From Oscheius tipulae (taxonomy: Eukaryota > Nematoda > Chromadorea > Rhabditida > Rhabditidae), in contig JASJZH010000003.1 in assembly GCA_037178975.1 (NCBI GenBank), forward strand, positions 7,316,001 to 7,380,000: a stretch of 64,000 nt of DNA. The letters are read 5' to 3'. The translations under genes and the position numbers were made by a program. Shown piece after piece: positions 42,752 through 54,900 of the stretch (within the stretch, counting starts at the first letter, position 1; the number at the start of each line of letters is the position of its first letter). The notes beneath the pieces were generated by a model. The model ran no database searches. It saw only the letters and a list, made by a program, of their open reading frames with translations, and was not told the DNA's origin.

Positions 42752-45700
42752 CTACAGGGAACAGTTATATACAGACTCGTGTAAGGGGAAAGTGAGATCG
42801 TTATTCAGTTTTTTCTGTGGACTCCTGTCTCTGGGGCACTGTGCATCGGAGGCGGGACAAACTGAAAGTTTTTGTTTGAATATATGAAGCAAGAAGTCGA
42901 ACCCCTTGATGATTTGGCGCTGAACTGGGATGGTGAGGTGCGTGAAGACGGAGGCGACAGAGACCACGGTAAAGAGAATGTTGTAGGCGAGAACGAGGCT
43001 GAAGTTGGTCAGCCACTGCAGTGCTCCGTAATGTCCCATCAGCTTGAAGGTCGTCAGGCCTGAAAATAGATTTCATTTCGCTGGAAATTGAGAAGTGAGG
43101 GTTAATGAAAACTTCTGCCTGATCTTGTTTAGGGTTTTTCTAAAGAAAGCCTATTGCAAAAACACATAGAACGTCATTTTCTAAAGACATGTGCCGCACA
43201 CCGACGCCTCTTGCAAATTGTAAACTACAAAGCGGTGCAGCCGCAATGCAGAAGGACGGCGAAGCCGCCAGAGGCTGGTACAATAACTATTCCTAGGCAT
43301 TGGAACTAACAAAATTTGGACCTGAGACAACCCAAACATCTGTAGTCAGCTCTGACCAGCTTCAGAGCTTCAGTTTTTGCCCAGCAACTATCAGAAACAC
43401 GCGATTCAATAAAAACTTGCCTAAAATATTGGCCACTATCGGAAAGGCCGAGCTGAGAACTAGAACGAGACTGCAGTTGATGATTATGGTCGTCATCGAG
43501 GTTCCTTTCTTCTTCGGCCGTAGCAGACGTACGTAGGGCAGGCTGTAGATTCCGACCAGTGATGCCACCATGATATAGCTGGAATTTACTCAGATTTTCC
43601 CCTGAAAAGGATACATACATAATGATGGTGTTCTCCAAAACCATGCCGGCAATGCCGAGGAAATGCCCCTCGACTCCTTGGCTAATGTCGTAGACTGGCA
43701 GCTTGCTGTAGCCGAACATGTGCTTTAGAATGTTGAAGACGACCATCATCAGGGTTATTGCCTGGAATAGAGTTCAATTTTACCTGGATTTATACCGATT
43801 TCTTTGTGGAAAATGACGTTGAAACCGGATTCCCAACGAACGTAAAGAAGAGCTACTAACCGTGAAAAGTAGCGTCGTCCCGATGTACAAAGGATACTTG
43901 AGCGTCTTCATCACTTGCTGATACCATCGGAGAGACTTGTCACGCAGTGGCACCCAAAACGAAAAAGGGCATGCAATTAATAAGGGGCTGTAAGACCGGA
44001 TACCTGTTTAACATTTTCCAGCTCTTCCTTGACCCAAGCAGATTTTTGGGAGTAGTCTCCAGCCTCGGGCACGTGATTTCTGTTCTGCGCGTAGCCGTTC
44101 AGTCTAGGAAGGTGATCTCGGCTGGAAGTAGTTCTCAACGCGGGCCGGTAGGTCAGATTCTTCGGCGGAGAAGAATTTGAGCCTGAAAGTTGGTTCATTA
44201 ACGACGAAAAAAAAATTATGGTGCGCTACGGGGGATTAGGCAGTTTTTTTCTTTGAAACTGTCTGAGAATTTCATTTTGACAACTAATACCTTTTAACAA
44301 AGAGTTTGTTCACCTTTGCGAGACTCAACCGAGTTTTGCAATGGACTAGAACTAAAAAGGCTCGTAAGGTTTTGTCGAAATATAGGCTAAATGCTCGCTA
44401 GAAATAGGTAAACCTTTCAAAGAGCGGAAACAATCTTACAATCTTGGAAAGCAACAAAATTATGCTCCTGGCTGGCTAGTTTTTCTTTTCCCCGAGCTGA
44501 TTTTTGTTTCGTCCAGAGGAGACGTGGGATCGTTTAACGATTTGCAAAAACTTTCTAAACTAACAGCTGCCTCTTTACAGAATTGTTTCAATGTGTTCCT
44601 GTTTCAATATGTAACACCAGCTCCTCGTGGCTTTTTGCTGTTACCACAGTCACTTTCACAATCGCAAAAGTAGCTAGTCATGAGCTTTGAAATTTGATTG
44701 TTGCCTACTTTCTTGCAACAAAACTTATTGGACAAGAACTTTTTTTTTGCTTTGGATCGAGGCCACGAGGGGACTAACAATCACCAATAGAACCACAGAA
44801 ATCGTCTTATTTTTTTTGTCCCTTCTACCAGAAGAATCAAAAGACCCCCTCACCTTTCCTCCCATTTTGCCCTTTGAACTGATTGTATTGTTTTTCCAGT
44901 CTCGCAATAACAGCTGCCTCTTCGTAATCGATTGACGGAGTCTGTAAACGTGTTCACCCCTTCATTCAATCACGTACTGTTGTAATTTCACTGACGACTG
45001 TAAACATCTGAGCGAAACCGAGTGGCGCCGAGATCAAAAGAAACACTACGCCGAAGAGGGAGACACACGAGTAGATCAGAGGCAGATTCACGTGCTTGAT
45101 ACTGAGCAGCGAGGCCTAAATTCTGGTTTGGGTAAGTTTTTGGCGGGAAAAATATACGTTCCATCCAAAAATTGTCAGGACAATGTCTCCTAGACAGAAA
45201 ACGACGACGATTAGGAGAGCACAGACGGCCAGGGTCTCGTAGACTCGTTGCATAATACCCTGCAGTTGGTGAAAATTTGGAAAGGGGGACAAAGGCTTAC
45301 ATTTTTAGTCTTACTGAATCCACTGGATTCGAGGAAAAAGTAGCTGAAGGGGAGGAGTACGAAGAGATTGAGATTGGAAAGCACGAAAACATAATCCCAT
45401 AGACTGTTGATCAGGGACAGGGAGAGCCACTGAAAATGGTATTTAAAGGATGTTTTCCAGGTAGAATGTTGAGTCCACAAGACTCTCGACCAGATTATGA
45501 GCTCCTACGATCAAAGAACGCTGTAGAATTACCTTATGTAGCGATTTCTTGACTATTGTCCAGCAAGCAAATATAATTTTCGACACGACAGGCTCTAAGT
45601 TTACGTGAGCCAATTGTTTTCAGCCCGTCGAAGACGATAAAATGTTTCTGCCAGAGCTTTTGACAGAAGTTTTTTTTTTATTCAAACTGATCTATTCTTA

Positions 45701-46430
45701 CTGATTGCGTGTTAGCTTACTGTTTCCGCTGATAGGACAGCCGTTGCCATAGAATTGGTTGACAGCGGAACAAAAAAAAGGTGCGGCAGCTGTTATCACT
45801 GGTCGACAAAATGAAACCTACCAAAAGCCTTTTTTACCGAGATGATTGGCCACATTGGTTGCAATAGGAAGAGGAACGAACCTGTATGTAATAGTTAGCT
45901 TCGTAGCGATGCAACAGTTCCGAGCCAACAATTGAAAAGGGGAGTAATGTTATTGAGCCGAGTGATGTGGCTAGGGAAAATGTGCATATCCACACGCTAA
46001 AAGTCACTTTTTCAAACGCAAAACTAGTCGAAGGCACCTTATTCTGTAGACGAAATAGTCCTCATCGCCGGCGTAGAGCGAGTCCGAGTCGGCTCTGGCC
46101 TTGAACCGAGAGATAATCCAGTAGGAGGTGAAGTAGAGGGAGAGAAAAAAGAGGAGGACGATCTGGAAAAAAAAGTAGTCGGCAGATCGAGAAAAAAGAT
46201 ACAATCTGCTGCCGTACGAACGAGTAGAATTCGCGTTCTTGGCGCTCGATTTCCTGTATACGAAGGGCCTCTTCGTCTTCGTGGGTCGGACCCCAGAGGC
46301 CCGCTGTCGCCAAATTCCAGAGCAGTCTGCTAATGTTGTCCGTCTCTCTGAAAATTTCTGATGTGTTTAGCAGGAAAATGGTGAGAATGAAGAGAAATAG
46401 ACGTGGCTTTGGTGACGAGAGCTCTATCAT
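42752..46430 (-). CDS. LMBR1-family multi-pass membrane protein
   Basis: Nine-helix membrane protein of the LMBR1/LIMR family (lipocalin receptor-like). The start at 46430 (MIELSSPKPRLFLFILTIFL) precedes a segment with EDEEALRIQEIERQEREFYS. Later exons carry VWICTFSLATSLGSITLLPF followed by SIVGSELL and YYIQ (family: LPFSIxSNEVLL...NYYIQ). Then SLSLINSLWDYVFVLSNLNL with PFSYFFLESSGF (family: LIHGLWNLVFLFSNLSL...PFAYFFTESEGF), RVYETLAVCALL, LIYSCVSLFGVVFLL, a cytosolic loop with coiled-coil character, MVASLVGIYSLPYVRLLRPK, TIIINCSLVLVLSSAFPIVA, and the last exon YGALQWLTNFSLVLAYNILF. The gene fills 3.7 kb because some introns are several hundred bp long (about 44.2-44.9 and 45.5-45.8 kb). The C-terminal residues after LLHIF are less certain. 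Confidence 0.85.
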
Positions 46431-46966
46431 TGACAGCCAGCTGTTAGTTTAGAGCGTGCGTGTGTGCTGTCAATTCCCGACACAAGTAAAACTCGCGCGT
46501 TCCACTGTCGTTCTGGGACCTCACGCTCGAGAGAATGAGAGTTTACGAGGGGGTTGAAACGAGATAATGGTGGTGATAAAAGACTCGTTTGTTTTGAAAA
46601 CAGTAGGGGACAGGCTATAAATTTGATCCAACTTGGGGAGAGAAACTCGTGGTGAATAAGGTGATCAGAAACAAATCGTTAGAAGGAAAAGCAAAATGGG
46701 AACTTGGGGTTGTCGGATTTGAAGTTATGTTTAAAAAAAAATGAACTTACAGCTCAGCGAAGCTTTACAGAGTCGTATTAACATCTACGTTCTGTTTGCC
46801 ATAGCATTCCTTTTAGCATGTATTGACGTGAGAAAAAGTTGTGAGAGTAAAACATCAGAAAGAAAGACAGGAACGTCCAAGAAGGTAAAGTCAAAAGTTT
46901 TTGAAGATTCAAACTACCGCCTAAGATTCAAGTGCGGCGAAAGCCCGTATTTTTAAAAAAATATAT
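46431..46966. other. Intergenic, possible small TM peptide
   Basis: Upstream of the LMBR1-like gene. A 71-codon plus-strand frame at 46741-46956 starts MNLQLSEALQSRINIYVLF, with one hydrophobic segment and then a basic tail. It stops 11 bp before the Merlin-like element. It has no similarity that I know and may be chance. Confidence 0.3.
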
Positions 46967-47393
46967 GGGAATAGTTTGGCAGGTGGCTCGCTTCGTTCAA
47001 ACGGATTTTTGCGCGCATTTTTGAATTCGGCGAGATTTGAAAAAAGAATTCCTCTTTTAATATTTCTACCTGTTCACTGCTCTTGTCCACTTTTTGTCTA
47101 ATTTTATCTTTTTTCTTACTGTCTTCAAGAAATATAAACTAGGACTGCCTTGTATAATGATAATTGACTCCTATCGGTTGACCAACAGGCGGGAGCAGAT
47201 TGTACCAACGGAGAACTAGGCAGTCTTAGTTTTTGTTTCTTGGAGCGAACAAGAAAAGACAGGAAAAGTAAGACAAAAAGTTGAGAAAAGCAGTGAATCG
47301 TAAACGAGAAAAAAATTTCAAAATCCCGCCGGGTTCAAAAATGCGCGCGAAAACCCGTTTGAATGAACGGGGACCACCTGCCGAAGTATTACC
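46967..47393. mobile_element. Merlin-type foldback element
   Basis: 427 bp bounded by Merlin-like ends (GGGAATAGTTTGGCAGGTGG and CCACCTGCCGAAGTATTACC). The two halves are imperfect inverted repeats of each other almost to the middle, for example TAGGACTGCCT against AGGCAGTCTTA. It stands directly before the degraded transposase region, either as its altered left end or as a nested insertion. Confidence 0.7.
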
Positions 47394-47399
47394 AAAACT

Positions 47400-48800
47400 T
47401 AATTAGCTTCTTTCTCCGTCCGAATTCATCGACCAAAGAATGTCCCGAAAGGATTCTTCGCTGATTGAACCCTAAGAAGAAACCAAGACTCCCGAGCTGC
47501 TTGCTTATTTACGACGATACAACCTGCTGCCGTCGGAATCTCAATCTCAGGGAGACAATTGTAATGGAAACGCCTATCTCGGTTTGTACAAGACTAAGCC
47601 CTTCAGTGCAGCGGAAAAATAGTAGAAGTCATGCGCAAAGGCATGCCCTACTACCGATGCACGGTGTGTAAAAGTCAAAAAAGCGCTCACTACGGTCCAG
47701 CTGCTTTCGACAGAACTGTTCAACAGAAACACGTCCCCTTCTTCGACAGTGTCGATTCTGCTGGAAGACCCAATCGAAAAGTGTGTCCAAAATGTTTCTT
47801 TATCTCGTTTTTAGCTTGATATAAAAGACGCTCTCTACACGGTTTTCTGTCTGGCCAAAAACATCAGTGTCTCCCGTCTCGACGATTTTGTTGACCGCAA
47901 CTTGAGCGAGGAGACCAAAGTCGTCTGATCCCAGTTCATTCGAGAGGTCCTGGAGCCGACGAGATAATCGAAGTCGATGAGAGCTACTGCAAGGGCAGAA
48001 GAAAGGCTAACAGAGGACGGATGATGCAGGGCACTCGCTTCGGTCATAGAGGACACTGTTTGAATAATTACTTATACGGGCCCAGGGTAATCGTATAGAC
48101 TTATCCGAATAACTTCCATGTATTAAGGTCCCTGGCTCTTTGGAATATACTCTCGCAGTACAAATAAATGTAGTCTTCTGGGTCGAGGACCGTACGGCTG
48201 CGACTCTGATCCCGATAATCAAGAAGCATATTGCTCCGGGAAGCATTATCCACTCCGATGAATAGAAGCCATACCATCAGACTGTCCACCGAGTCGTGAA
48301 CCGTTCCCAGTATTTCGTCGACCCTTTTACCGGCTGCAACACCCAGTGAATTGAACGCCAGCGGCGTAAAGTCAAGGTGTCTCTTATGAAGCTGGGGCCG
48401 GGCGTCCGTGAGTCCACCCTCCCTTCTCGACTCGCTCTTCATTGGTGGCTCAGCTTCAACGGTCGCCACGTCTGCTCGGACCCGTTTATTCGCCTTCTGG
48501 AGAAAAAAAAAGCCAACACTACGTCGTCTCTTTTGTTTCGATCATTGTTATTGTTGACACTTCGCCTGAAACCAAAAATTTACTACGATTTTACGTGAAA
48601 CCAATACTTCTATTATTCTCCTACTGTTTTTGATTTTAAAAAAAATGCAGAGAAAACCGGAGAGAATACGAAAAACACAAAAAAAATGATGAAGAACAGC
48701 GGAGAATATCAAAATCGTGAAGAAAATTCAAAACCCGCCAAAAAGAAAAAGTCTGCGAAAATCCGTTTGAATGAACGGGGCCACCTGCCGAAGTATTACC
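47400..48800 (+). pseudogene. Degraded Merlin transposase and right end
   Basis: An IS1595/ISXO2-like DDE transposase, as in Merlin DNA transposons, broken by stops and frame changes. The N-terminal part reads LLAYLRRYNLLPSESQ, then a zinc-ribbon-like PYYRCTVCKSQKSAHYG. The catalytic core begins DEIIEVDESYCKGRRKANRG (first Asp of the triad) near 47950-48010. After a disruption of about 125 bp (about 48040-48165) it resumes with VEDRTAATLIPIIKKHIAPG and SIIHSDE (second Asp), then VVNRSQYFVDPFTG and SRLALHWWLSFN. The right end at 48781-48800 is CCACCTGCCGAAGTATTACC. Parts of this region are retained in the 522-bp elements at 24.3 and 30.0 kb. The element is not able to encode a whole enzyme as it stands. 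Confidence 0.85.
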
Positions 48801-49702
48801 AAAAAGCTTTGTGCCAGGAAAAATAGTGGATTTATTGGAAGTATCGGAGTAGATCGGACATCCTCATTTTGCTGATATCCTCAAGCACATGCGTGTAGTT
48901 CCTCCATTTTTCTGCTTCGACGAAAAGAAAGTAAAAAGTTAAAAACCCAAAAATCTGGTAAAAACACATCACAAATGACTAAAAAGGAATAATTTTGAAG
49001 CCTAGTAGGCAAAATAGTTTGAACTGCCATAAAATACTTTGGACTGAAATAGAACAGTTTGTACTAAAATAAACACTTTGAACTGCAACATGTATACCCT
49101 TCTAAATCAGAAATGGACGAGCAGCGATTTTTAGTGCGAGCACGAGCTGGGCAGCTCGATCGGAATTTCAGGTGAGCCGAGCACAAGCAGCGAGCACAAA
49201 CAAATTCAGTACATTGTTATTCTGCGGATAGTACTTATTGTGTGCCCTGTGTGCCGCTTTTGTGTTATTTTCTGTTATAAAAATTTCTTTAGTTTGCATT
49301 GTTGCTTCTTTACCTAGTGCTTTACATCGCATATAGCACTACTTTCTTTGCTTCAAATACAGTTCTTTTAAAAGGAGTGGAAAAGGGAGTGAAGCCTGGA
49401 AGGAACATGGGTTATTCTGTGTCTGAAATTGGGCTCGTTTCCTACTTCCTTTCTGTTTGTTATAGCGATTTTCTCGCTGGAAGCGCTTTTACAGATTACA
49501 TTCCTCTTGTGTCTGTATGCAACCCGAAATCGGTCATTCTTATGAGCCTGCCTCCAACCTAGTCCATTTCGAAAAAAAAACCAAAATTATGGTTCTTTAA
49601 CCCACTTTGTCCTTTCTCAACCCCGCCGCAAATCTGCTCCAATAACCACAAATCGATTCAGGTTCAAATAGCTGGCTGAAAAAGCTCCGAATTTGCCGAG
49701 AA
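48801..49702. other. Intergenic with GAGC-rich repeat
   Basis: A+T-rich, with short repeats of the form TTTGAACTG (about 49016-49085) and a GCTCG/GAGC-rich stretch at about 49136-49200 like the one at 60.5-60.85 kb. No gene is recognised. Confidence 0.4.
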
Positions 49703-51870
49703 ATGGTTCGAGTCTGTCGTCTTATACCTCCACAGTCTGTTTTTCGTTATTTCCACGGCAAGATATGATTTCAGATGGGAGTCATACAGACCTATTGGTG
49801 AAATCATCCCCAGGACGCGGTTTATTGTCTTCAAGACGCCGCTGAATGATCGTCTGTTGACGAAAGTGAAGAAGGAGAACCGATTCAGTGTCAATACACT
49901 TTTCAGAAAGGTAAATTATCTTTTTAATACAAAAATGTAGCAATTCTTCCAGATCGCTGAGACTAATCAACGTCTGGGACTGGTCATTGATCTGACGGAT
50001 ACAACTCGCTATTATGACCAGAAGGACGTGGAAGGAATGTGCATAGAATACGAAAAGATCAACTGTCCGGGTAGAGGGTTGGTTTTTGTCACTTTCACTA
50101 CAAAACGACGCAAATTTTATGCGTTTGGGAAGAAAAACCTGCCGTAAACCTCTCTTGTTCATAATATTTTTTTATATTTGGGTTAAGAAACGGCTGTTTT
50201 AACATGATTCTTTTTCAGTTTCGTGGACAACGACGATGCCGTGACAGCGTTCAACAATGCCATTCAAAAATACACAGAAACTTCTGATGATTCAGGTAGG
50301 ACAATCCAGATGTTTCTCTTCAGTTTTGCGGCCCTGCCAAGTCTGATTTTGGGTACTAAACGCCCTAAGTTAGAAGTACTAAAAACAAACTGTAAAGCAG
50401 AAAAAAACAGGAAGGAATAGTGAATTCTCTCAGTTTATTTCTGAGAGCAATAAACTGACAACAAGGGAAGCCTCTCGAGCTAAGTTGAACGTTTGTATCG
50501 GGTATGGTATCATTAGATAGCCCTTGTGATGGAAAAAAAAGAAAAGGAAAAAGGGCCCATGAGAAATCCATCTAAAAATTCAATTACTCTTTGCAATTCA
50601 AGTCAGTTTGGAAGATGCGTCTTTGCGAGAACGTCACGGTAGCTTGACTGGAACATCGTCTACCTGTCACGAGCCCTAGCGGGGCATCAGCCAAACTTGT
50701 TCTACAAAAGTTCGAGCCTCGCAAAACTCGCATGTACTTGGAACAGCCAAAAAAGCCCTATGGGATTGGTTGTTCTCTGCACAGATTACTAGCTCGCCCT
50801 GAAAAATCGGATGCCCAAGAAAACTTTTTTTTAGATGACCATGATGACCGCTACGAAAGTCCAACTTGACTCGAGAGGCTTCCCTTGTCAGAGAAAATGC
50901 TCGTTTTCCAGAAGCCCTGATTGGAATCCACTGCACGGACGGTATTAATCGCAGTGGCTACCTCGTCTGCCGCTTCCTCATTGAGCATCTCGGTTGGTCG
51001 TCGCACGAGGCCCTCGAGGCTTTCGAGCGGGCTCGTGGCTATCCCATTGCCAACGGCTCCTACGTTCAGGAACTGCACAAAGCGGCCAAAAAGACCCAAG
51101 AAAAAGCCAGAAGAGAGGCAGAAGGCGGCCCTGAGTAAGCTGTTCCCATCGTTTTTATAAAGAGAAATTGCAGAGAAATGTCCGAAAGTGAGTCGGAAGG
51201 TCAGCGAAAGAAGAAAAAGAAGAGCAAGAGAAAGCGGGAGGCCGAGGAGGAGGATCCTAACGTCGAGAACTTCATGGAACAGTTCTTGGGAGAAATCACC
51301 CAGCAGGCCAGGGAAATGCAGGAGACGGTGAATTCGCCAATGCTGCAGGCGAATTATGTTGAGTCACCTCGCCAGAAACACTGGGCCTTCCAATCAAAAG
51401 CAAGTTTTCTCGTTTACAGTGACCAAAAATCTTATTTCAGAGGCCCAAACTCCATGAGGAGAAGATGAAAATCACGACGGAGACCCGTGTCGAACAGTCG
51501 ACCAGCTACGAATTCAGCGCCGAGGCGGACCAGTTCGAGGAGGAAGGCGACGAAGAGGCTAGTTTTAGCCATTTTTCTTTATCATGAGTAATCAATTTTA
51601 GGGCTACGAAGAAGGCCAAGAGGAGACAGAGGGTCTGACCAAAGCTCAGAAGCGCCGTATCAGGAAGAATCGGCAGCAGAAGATGCTTAGCGTGAGTTCT
51701 TTATGTAAATTTAAAACGTTTTGGTCCAATCATGACGGACTGGAGTTTATATACCCAAGGTTGGATATCTACCTAATGAGCCCATTTTTCAGGTAATGGC
51801 CCGCGGAAACTTCCACGAAATTCGCGAAATGCAGGAGGAGTACATGAAGTCCAAAGGATCCCAACTTTGA
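49703..51870 (+). CDS. DUSP11: RNA 5'-triphosphatase PIR-1 / DUSP11
   Basis: Cysteine phosphatase that removes 5' phosphates from RNA; nematode PIR-1 acts in small-RNA pathways. Exon 1 (49703-49734) and exon 2 from 49775 give MVRVCRLIPPQWESYRPIGE and RTRFIVFKTPL. Then follow RKIAETNQRLGLVIDLTDTT with RYYDQKDVEG (family: LGLIIDLTYTxRYY) and PGRGFVDNDDAV. After an intron at 50296-50911 comes the catalytic loop HCTDGINRSGY, with active Cys and Arg in the H-C-x2-G-x-N-R form typical of RNA phosphatases, then RFLIEHLGWSSHEALEAFER and RGYPI. The final exons add a charged tail of over 150 residues (RKKKKKSKRKREAEEEDPNV, an acidic block, KAQKRRIRKNRQQKML) that probably lies outside the phosphatase fold. 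APC4 starts 107 bp downstream. Confidence 0.9.
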
Positions 51871-51977
51871 TTACATTGAATAAATTTGACCTCATTGCTC
51901 TGCTGTCCATCAATCCAAGTTTTCACACAATTTTCTATCTTTCTTCACATTGTTTTGTGTCAAAAAAGGTCTCCCAG
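51871..51977 (+). promoter_or_regulatory. Operon-like intercistronic spacer
   Basis: Only 107 bp part the PIR-1 stop from the APC4 start. It holds AATAAA about 8 bp after the stop, a T-rich middle, and a CTCCCAG acceptor ending directly at the APC4 ATG with no donor upstream. This is the layout of nematode operons resolved by trans-splicing (SL2 type in C. elegans). Confidence 0.6.
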
Positions 51978-54900
51978 ATGGAAGATGTCCAGTTCGGCCA
52001 GATTCAGCCGCTCATCTTCGGGAAGCGGCAGTTTCGAGCTCCTTTCAAGGTCTTCCACGATTTTTTTTTTTTGTTGAAATGGACCGATTTTAGATTGATT
52101 TTTCGGTTTGGTGTCCACGAGCAGAGCTCCTGGTGATTGCCTCGAAGAAGGGAGACGTCGTTTTGAAGAGGAGCGGATGGAAAAAGTGCTGGAGAGTCAG
52201 ATTATCCTAGTTTTCCGGTCGGACAAATCAAATTTTAGATATCTGTCCACGAAATGGTGGATCCGTTGAGTGGAGTGGAGCCAGAGGCTCCGAGAACAAT
52301 CTCCTGCATTTCTTGGAACCCGCTCGGGGACATCATTACCGTAGGAATGTCCGACGGACATGTCCATCTCATCAATGCCGACTCGGGGACTGTTTTCTGG
52401 AAAAAGCTGTACGTTTCACAGCTCTTTTTGTTGAGGAATAGGCGGTTCGGAACAATAGTGGAAGTAATGAAAGAATGAGAATGCTAGTAGAGAAGTATCT
52501 ACTGTGCTCCTTGTTTTTAGGCAGTACGAAATGACCTTCTGTGGTTTGTATTGATTACAGCACAATGTTAGCTTCTGGGGCAGGATGAGAATGTCATCCG
52601 TGTAGCATAAAAAACCGGGAAACATTGTCGGAATCGAAGTAGGAATGAAGCATAAACTGTTAAACTGTAGAATCGGGCTGGAAGAGCTCTGTAACATTAC
52701 ATTTTCAGTTGGTATACCAGTTTGACTACCCAGATTTTACAGAACTGTTAATTATGATTTCCCAGAGAATTATCCCTTCCAAAAGTTCGAAAAACTTTTT
52801 ATAACTCCTAAGAATTCCCCGTTTTCAGAATTTCGGATCCGAGCGGGACTCCCGTCAAAATAACGAGGCTCACCTGGGGCAGAAAGTGCACTGAGAGTAC
52901 CATAGATGGTAAAATGCCAGTGGTTTGTGGCTATACTTACATCCCAAAAAAGGCATTTCCAGGGAGAGTTCCGCGCAAGCGACGACCAGCCCTGGGTCGC
53001 GAATCTGAAGACGTTTGAGGAGGTTTTCAAGACAAAACTCATCTTTTCGTACTTGTTCGTCTTGCGCGATGACCTGAAGATTAGCGTACTGGCAGGCGGA
53101 ATCCTCACGATCGGAGTCATTGATCTGTCGACTCTTCTAGGTCTTTTTTTTGCTATTTTATGAACAAAAAAAAATGGGTACAGAACCATGGCAGATGTCT
53201 CCGTTTGTACTATACGACGTTTACTATGCGACCAGAGGAAATCTCAGCATTGCCGTGACGACGTTCGGGCCCGCGCCGAATTGTGACGGAGGAGTGAGTT
53301 TATTGAAGAAGTAATTTGTCGTAACTTTTGAATTTATGGCTTCAGTTGACCACAAGTCCACAAACCTAAACAAGAACACTGTAGGTAAGCCTTTTTCAGC
53401 GCTCAGAGTACGCGACAAAATTCAGCCGGCTCGGGGCCAAGGTTGCATTTTTCATTTAGCGATGTTCTGCAAAGTTGTATATTATTTTCTAACTTTTCTG
53501 TCACCATTCCATCCTATTATTCTCCCATTGTTTAGGCTCTATGAACCAGTCTCATTGAGCTACCGCTTTTGTGAAACATTTACTACGTTCTGCTCGTAAT
53601 ATTGTGTATTGTTAGCCCCCAAGTAGCAAATTTGAGAGAAAAAAATGGGCTAAGCTGCCTTTGCAAAATGTTCGGTTTTTCCACAAACCCAATTCGTCAT
53701 TCAATACTTTAGTTCGGGGCTTCTGATGCACATGCTATTACTTTCCAGGAACCTACAAAAGGAGAAGGCCAAAGCTGCCTACAGACGCACATCGTCAACT
53801 GTACGATCGAGACGAAATGGGAAGTGTGGAGGGGCGTCGCGCAGTTCGTTCTCATATTTTTTGTTTTTAAATTCCTACAATTTCTAGCTACGTAGACGTG
53901 TTCAATCGCTGGATTCATATTGAAGAGAGCCTACAGAAGATCTTGAAGGATTGGCAGACTCACAAACAGGTTGTTTCGCAACTTTCCTTTAAAAAATAAA
54001 ATAAAATTGTAGATTTTCATCAATCGGCTGGTTCCCTCGGCCAAGAATCTAAATCTCGGAGCCTGCCTAGTAAGTTTCTGTCTCAGTGGACAGGGAACGC
54101 CGCTCGGCGACGCCTACGTCGAGCGGTCCATCATGACCAACATGACGGGACTCATCGAATTCCTTTACAACTCTTTCGAGTCGGTCTTATCATTTTTCGT
54201 AGTCCAAAATAAACCGATTTCAGTCAACTAATAGCCAACCTGAATGGAGAGTTTTCCGAAGCGGTGCGATCTGCATCGTTCGAGATGGAAAGGCTGTCAG
54301 CTGCCATGGAGTTGATTTTCTTCGGCGAATGGTTCGTTTCTTCAAAAAATATGGCTTTTCCTTGAACCCAGTTACCAGTGAGGCGACTAGCTCATCAGCC
54401 TTTGTCAGGACTCCAGAGATTGGTATAACTATCAAAACCACTTTTTGATCCCGCAATCAAACTATGTACCCTAAAAGCTTTAATATAAACATCCCCTAAC
54501 GTATGAAATACGCAGTTACGAATTCGTGTTTTTCGGGGTCAAGACGACTTCCTGATGTTCTACAAAGTCTACATCGACTAAAATAAATAGTAAAAAATAG
54601 CTCTGCAAAGTTGTAGCCCGTGATCTGCTCTAGAACTTTGCACAACATCGGAAAGTCAGAAAAAGACGTCTTGACCCCGAACAACGCGAAAACGTAATTG
54701 CGTATTTCGTACGTAAGGGGGTGCTTATATTAGAAGAAATACGGCAATTCTTGCTCAAGCATTTTCTGTTTCAGGCATGCCGACCTTCGCGACACTGTCT
54801 TCTACAATAACCTGAAGAATCTGATCGTCAATCTGCAGTCACTCCCGCCCTCCTTCCAGAAGACCGCTGCTATTACTGTACGAGCCTGCGTGGACAATAT

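Noticed and set aside
47400..48600. Bacterial insertion sequence (IS1595 type) as contamination
   Set aside because: The transposase family is shared with bacterial IS elements, but the ends, 8-bp duplication and deletion derivatives sit inside introns and between animal genes, as expected for Merlin.
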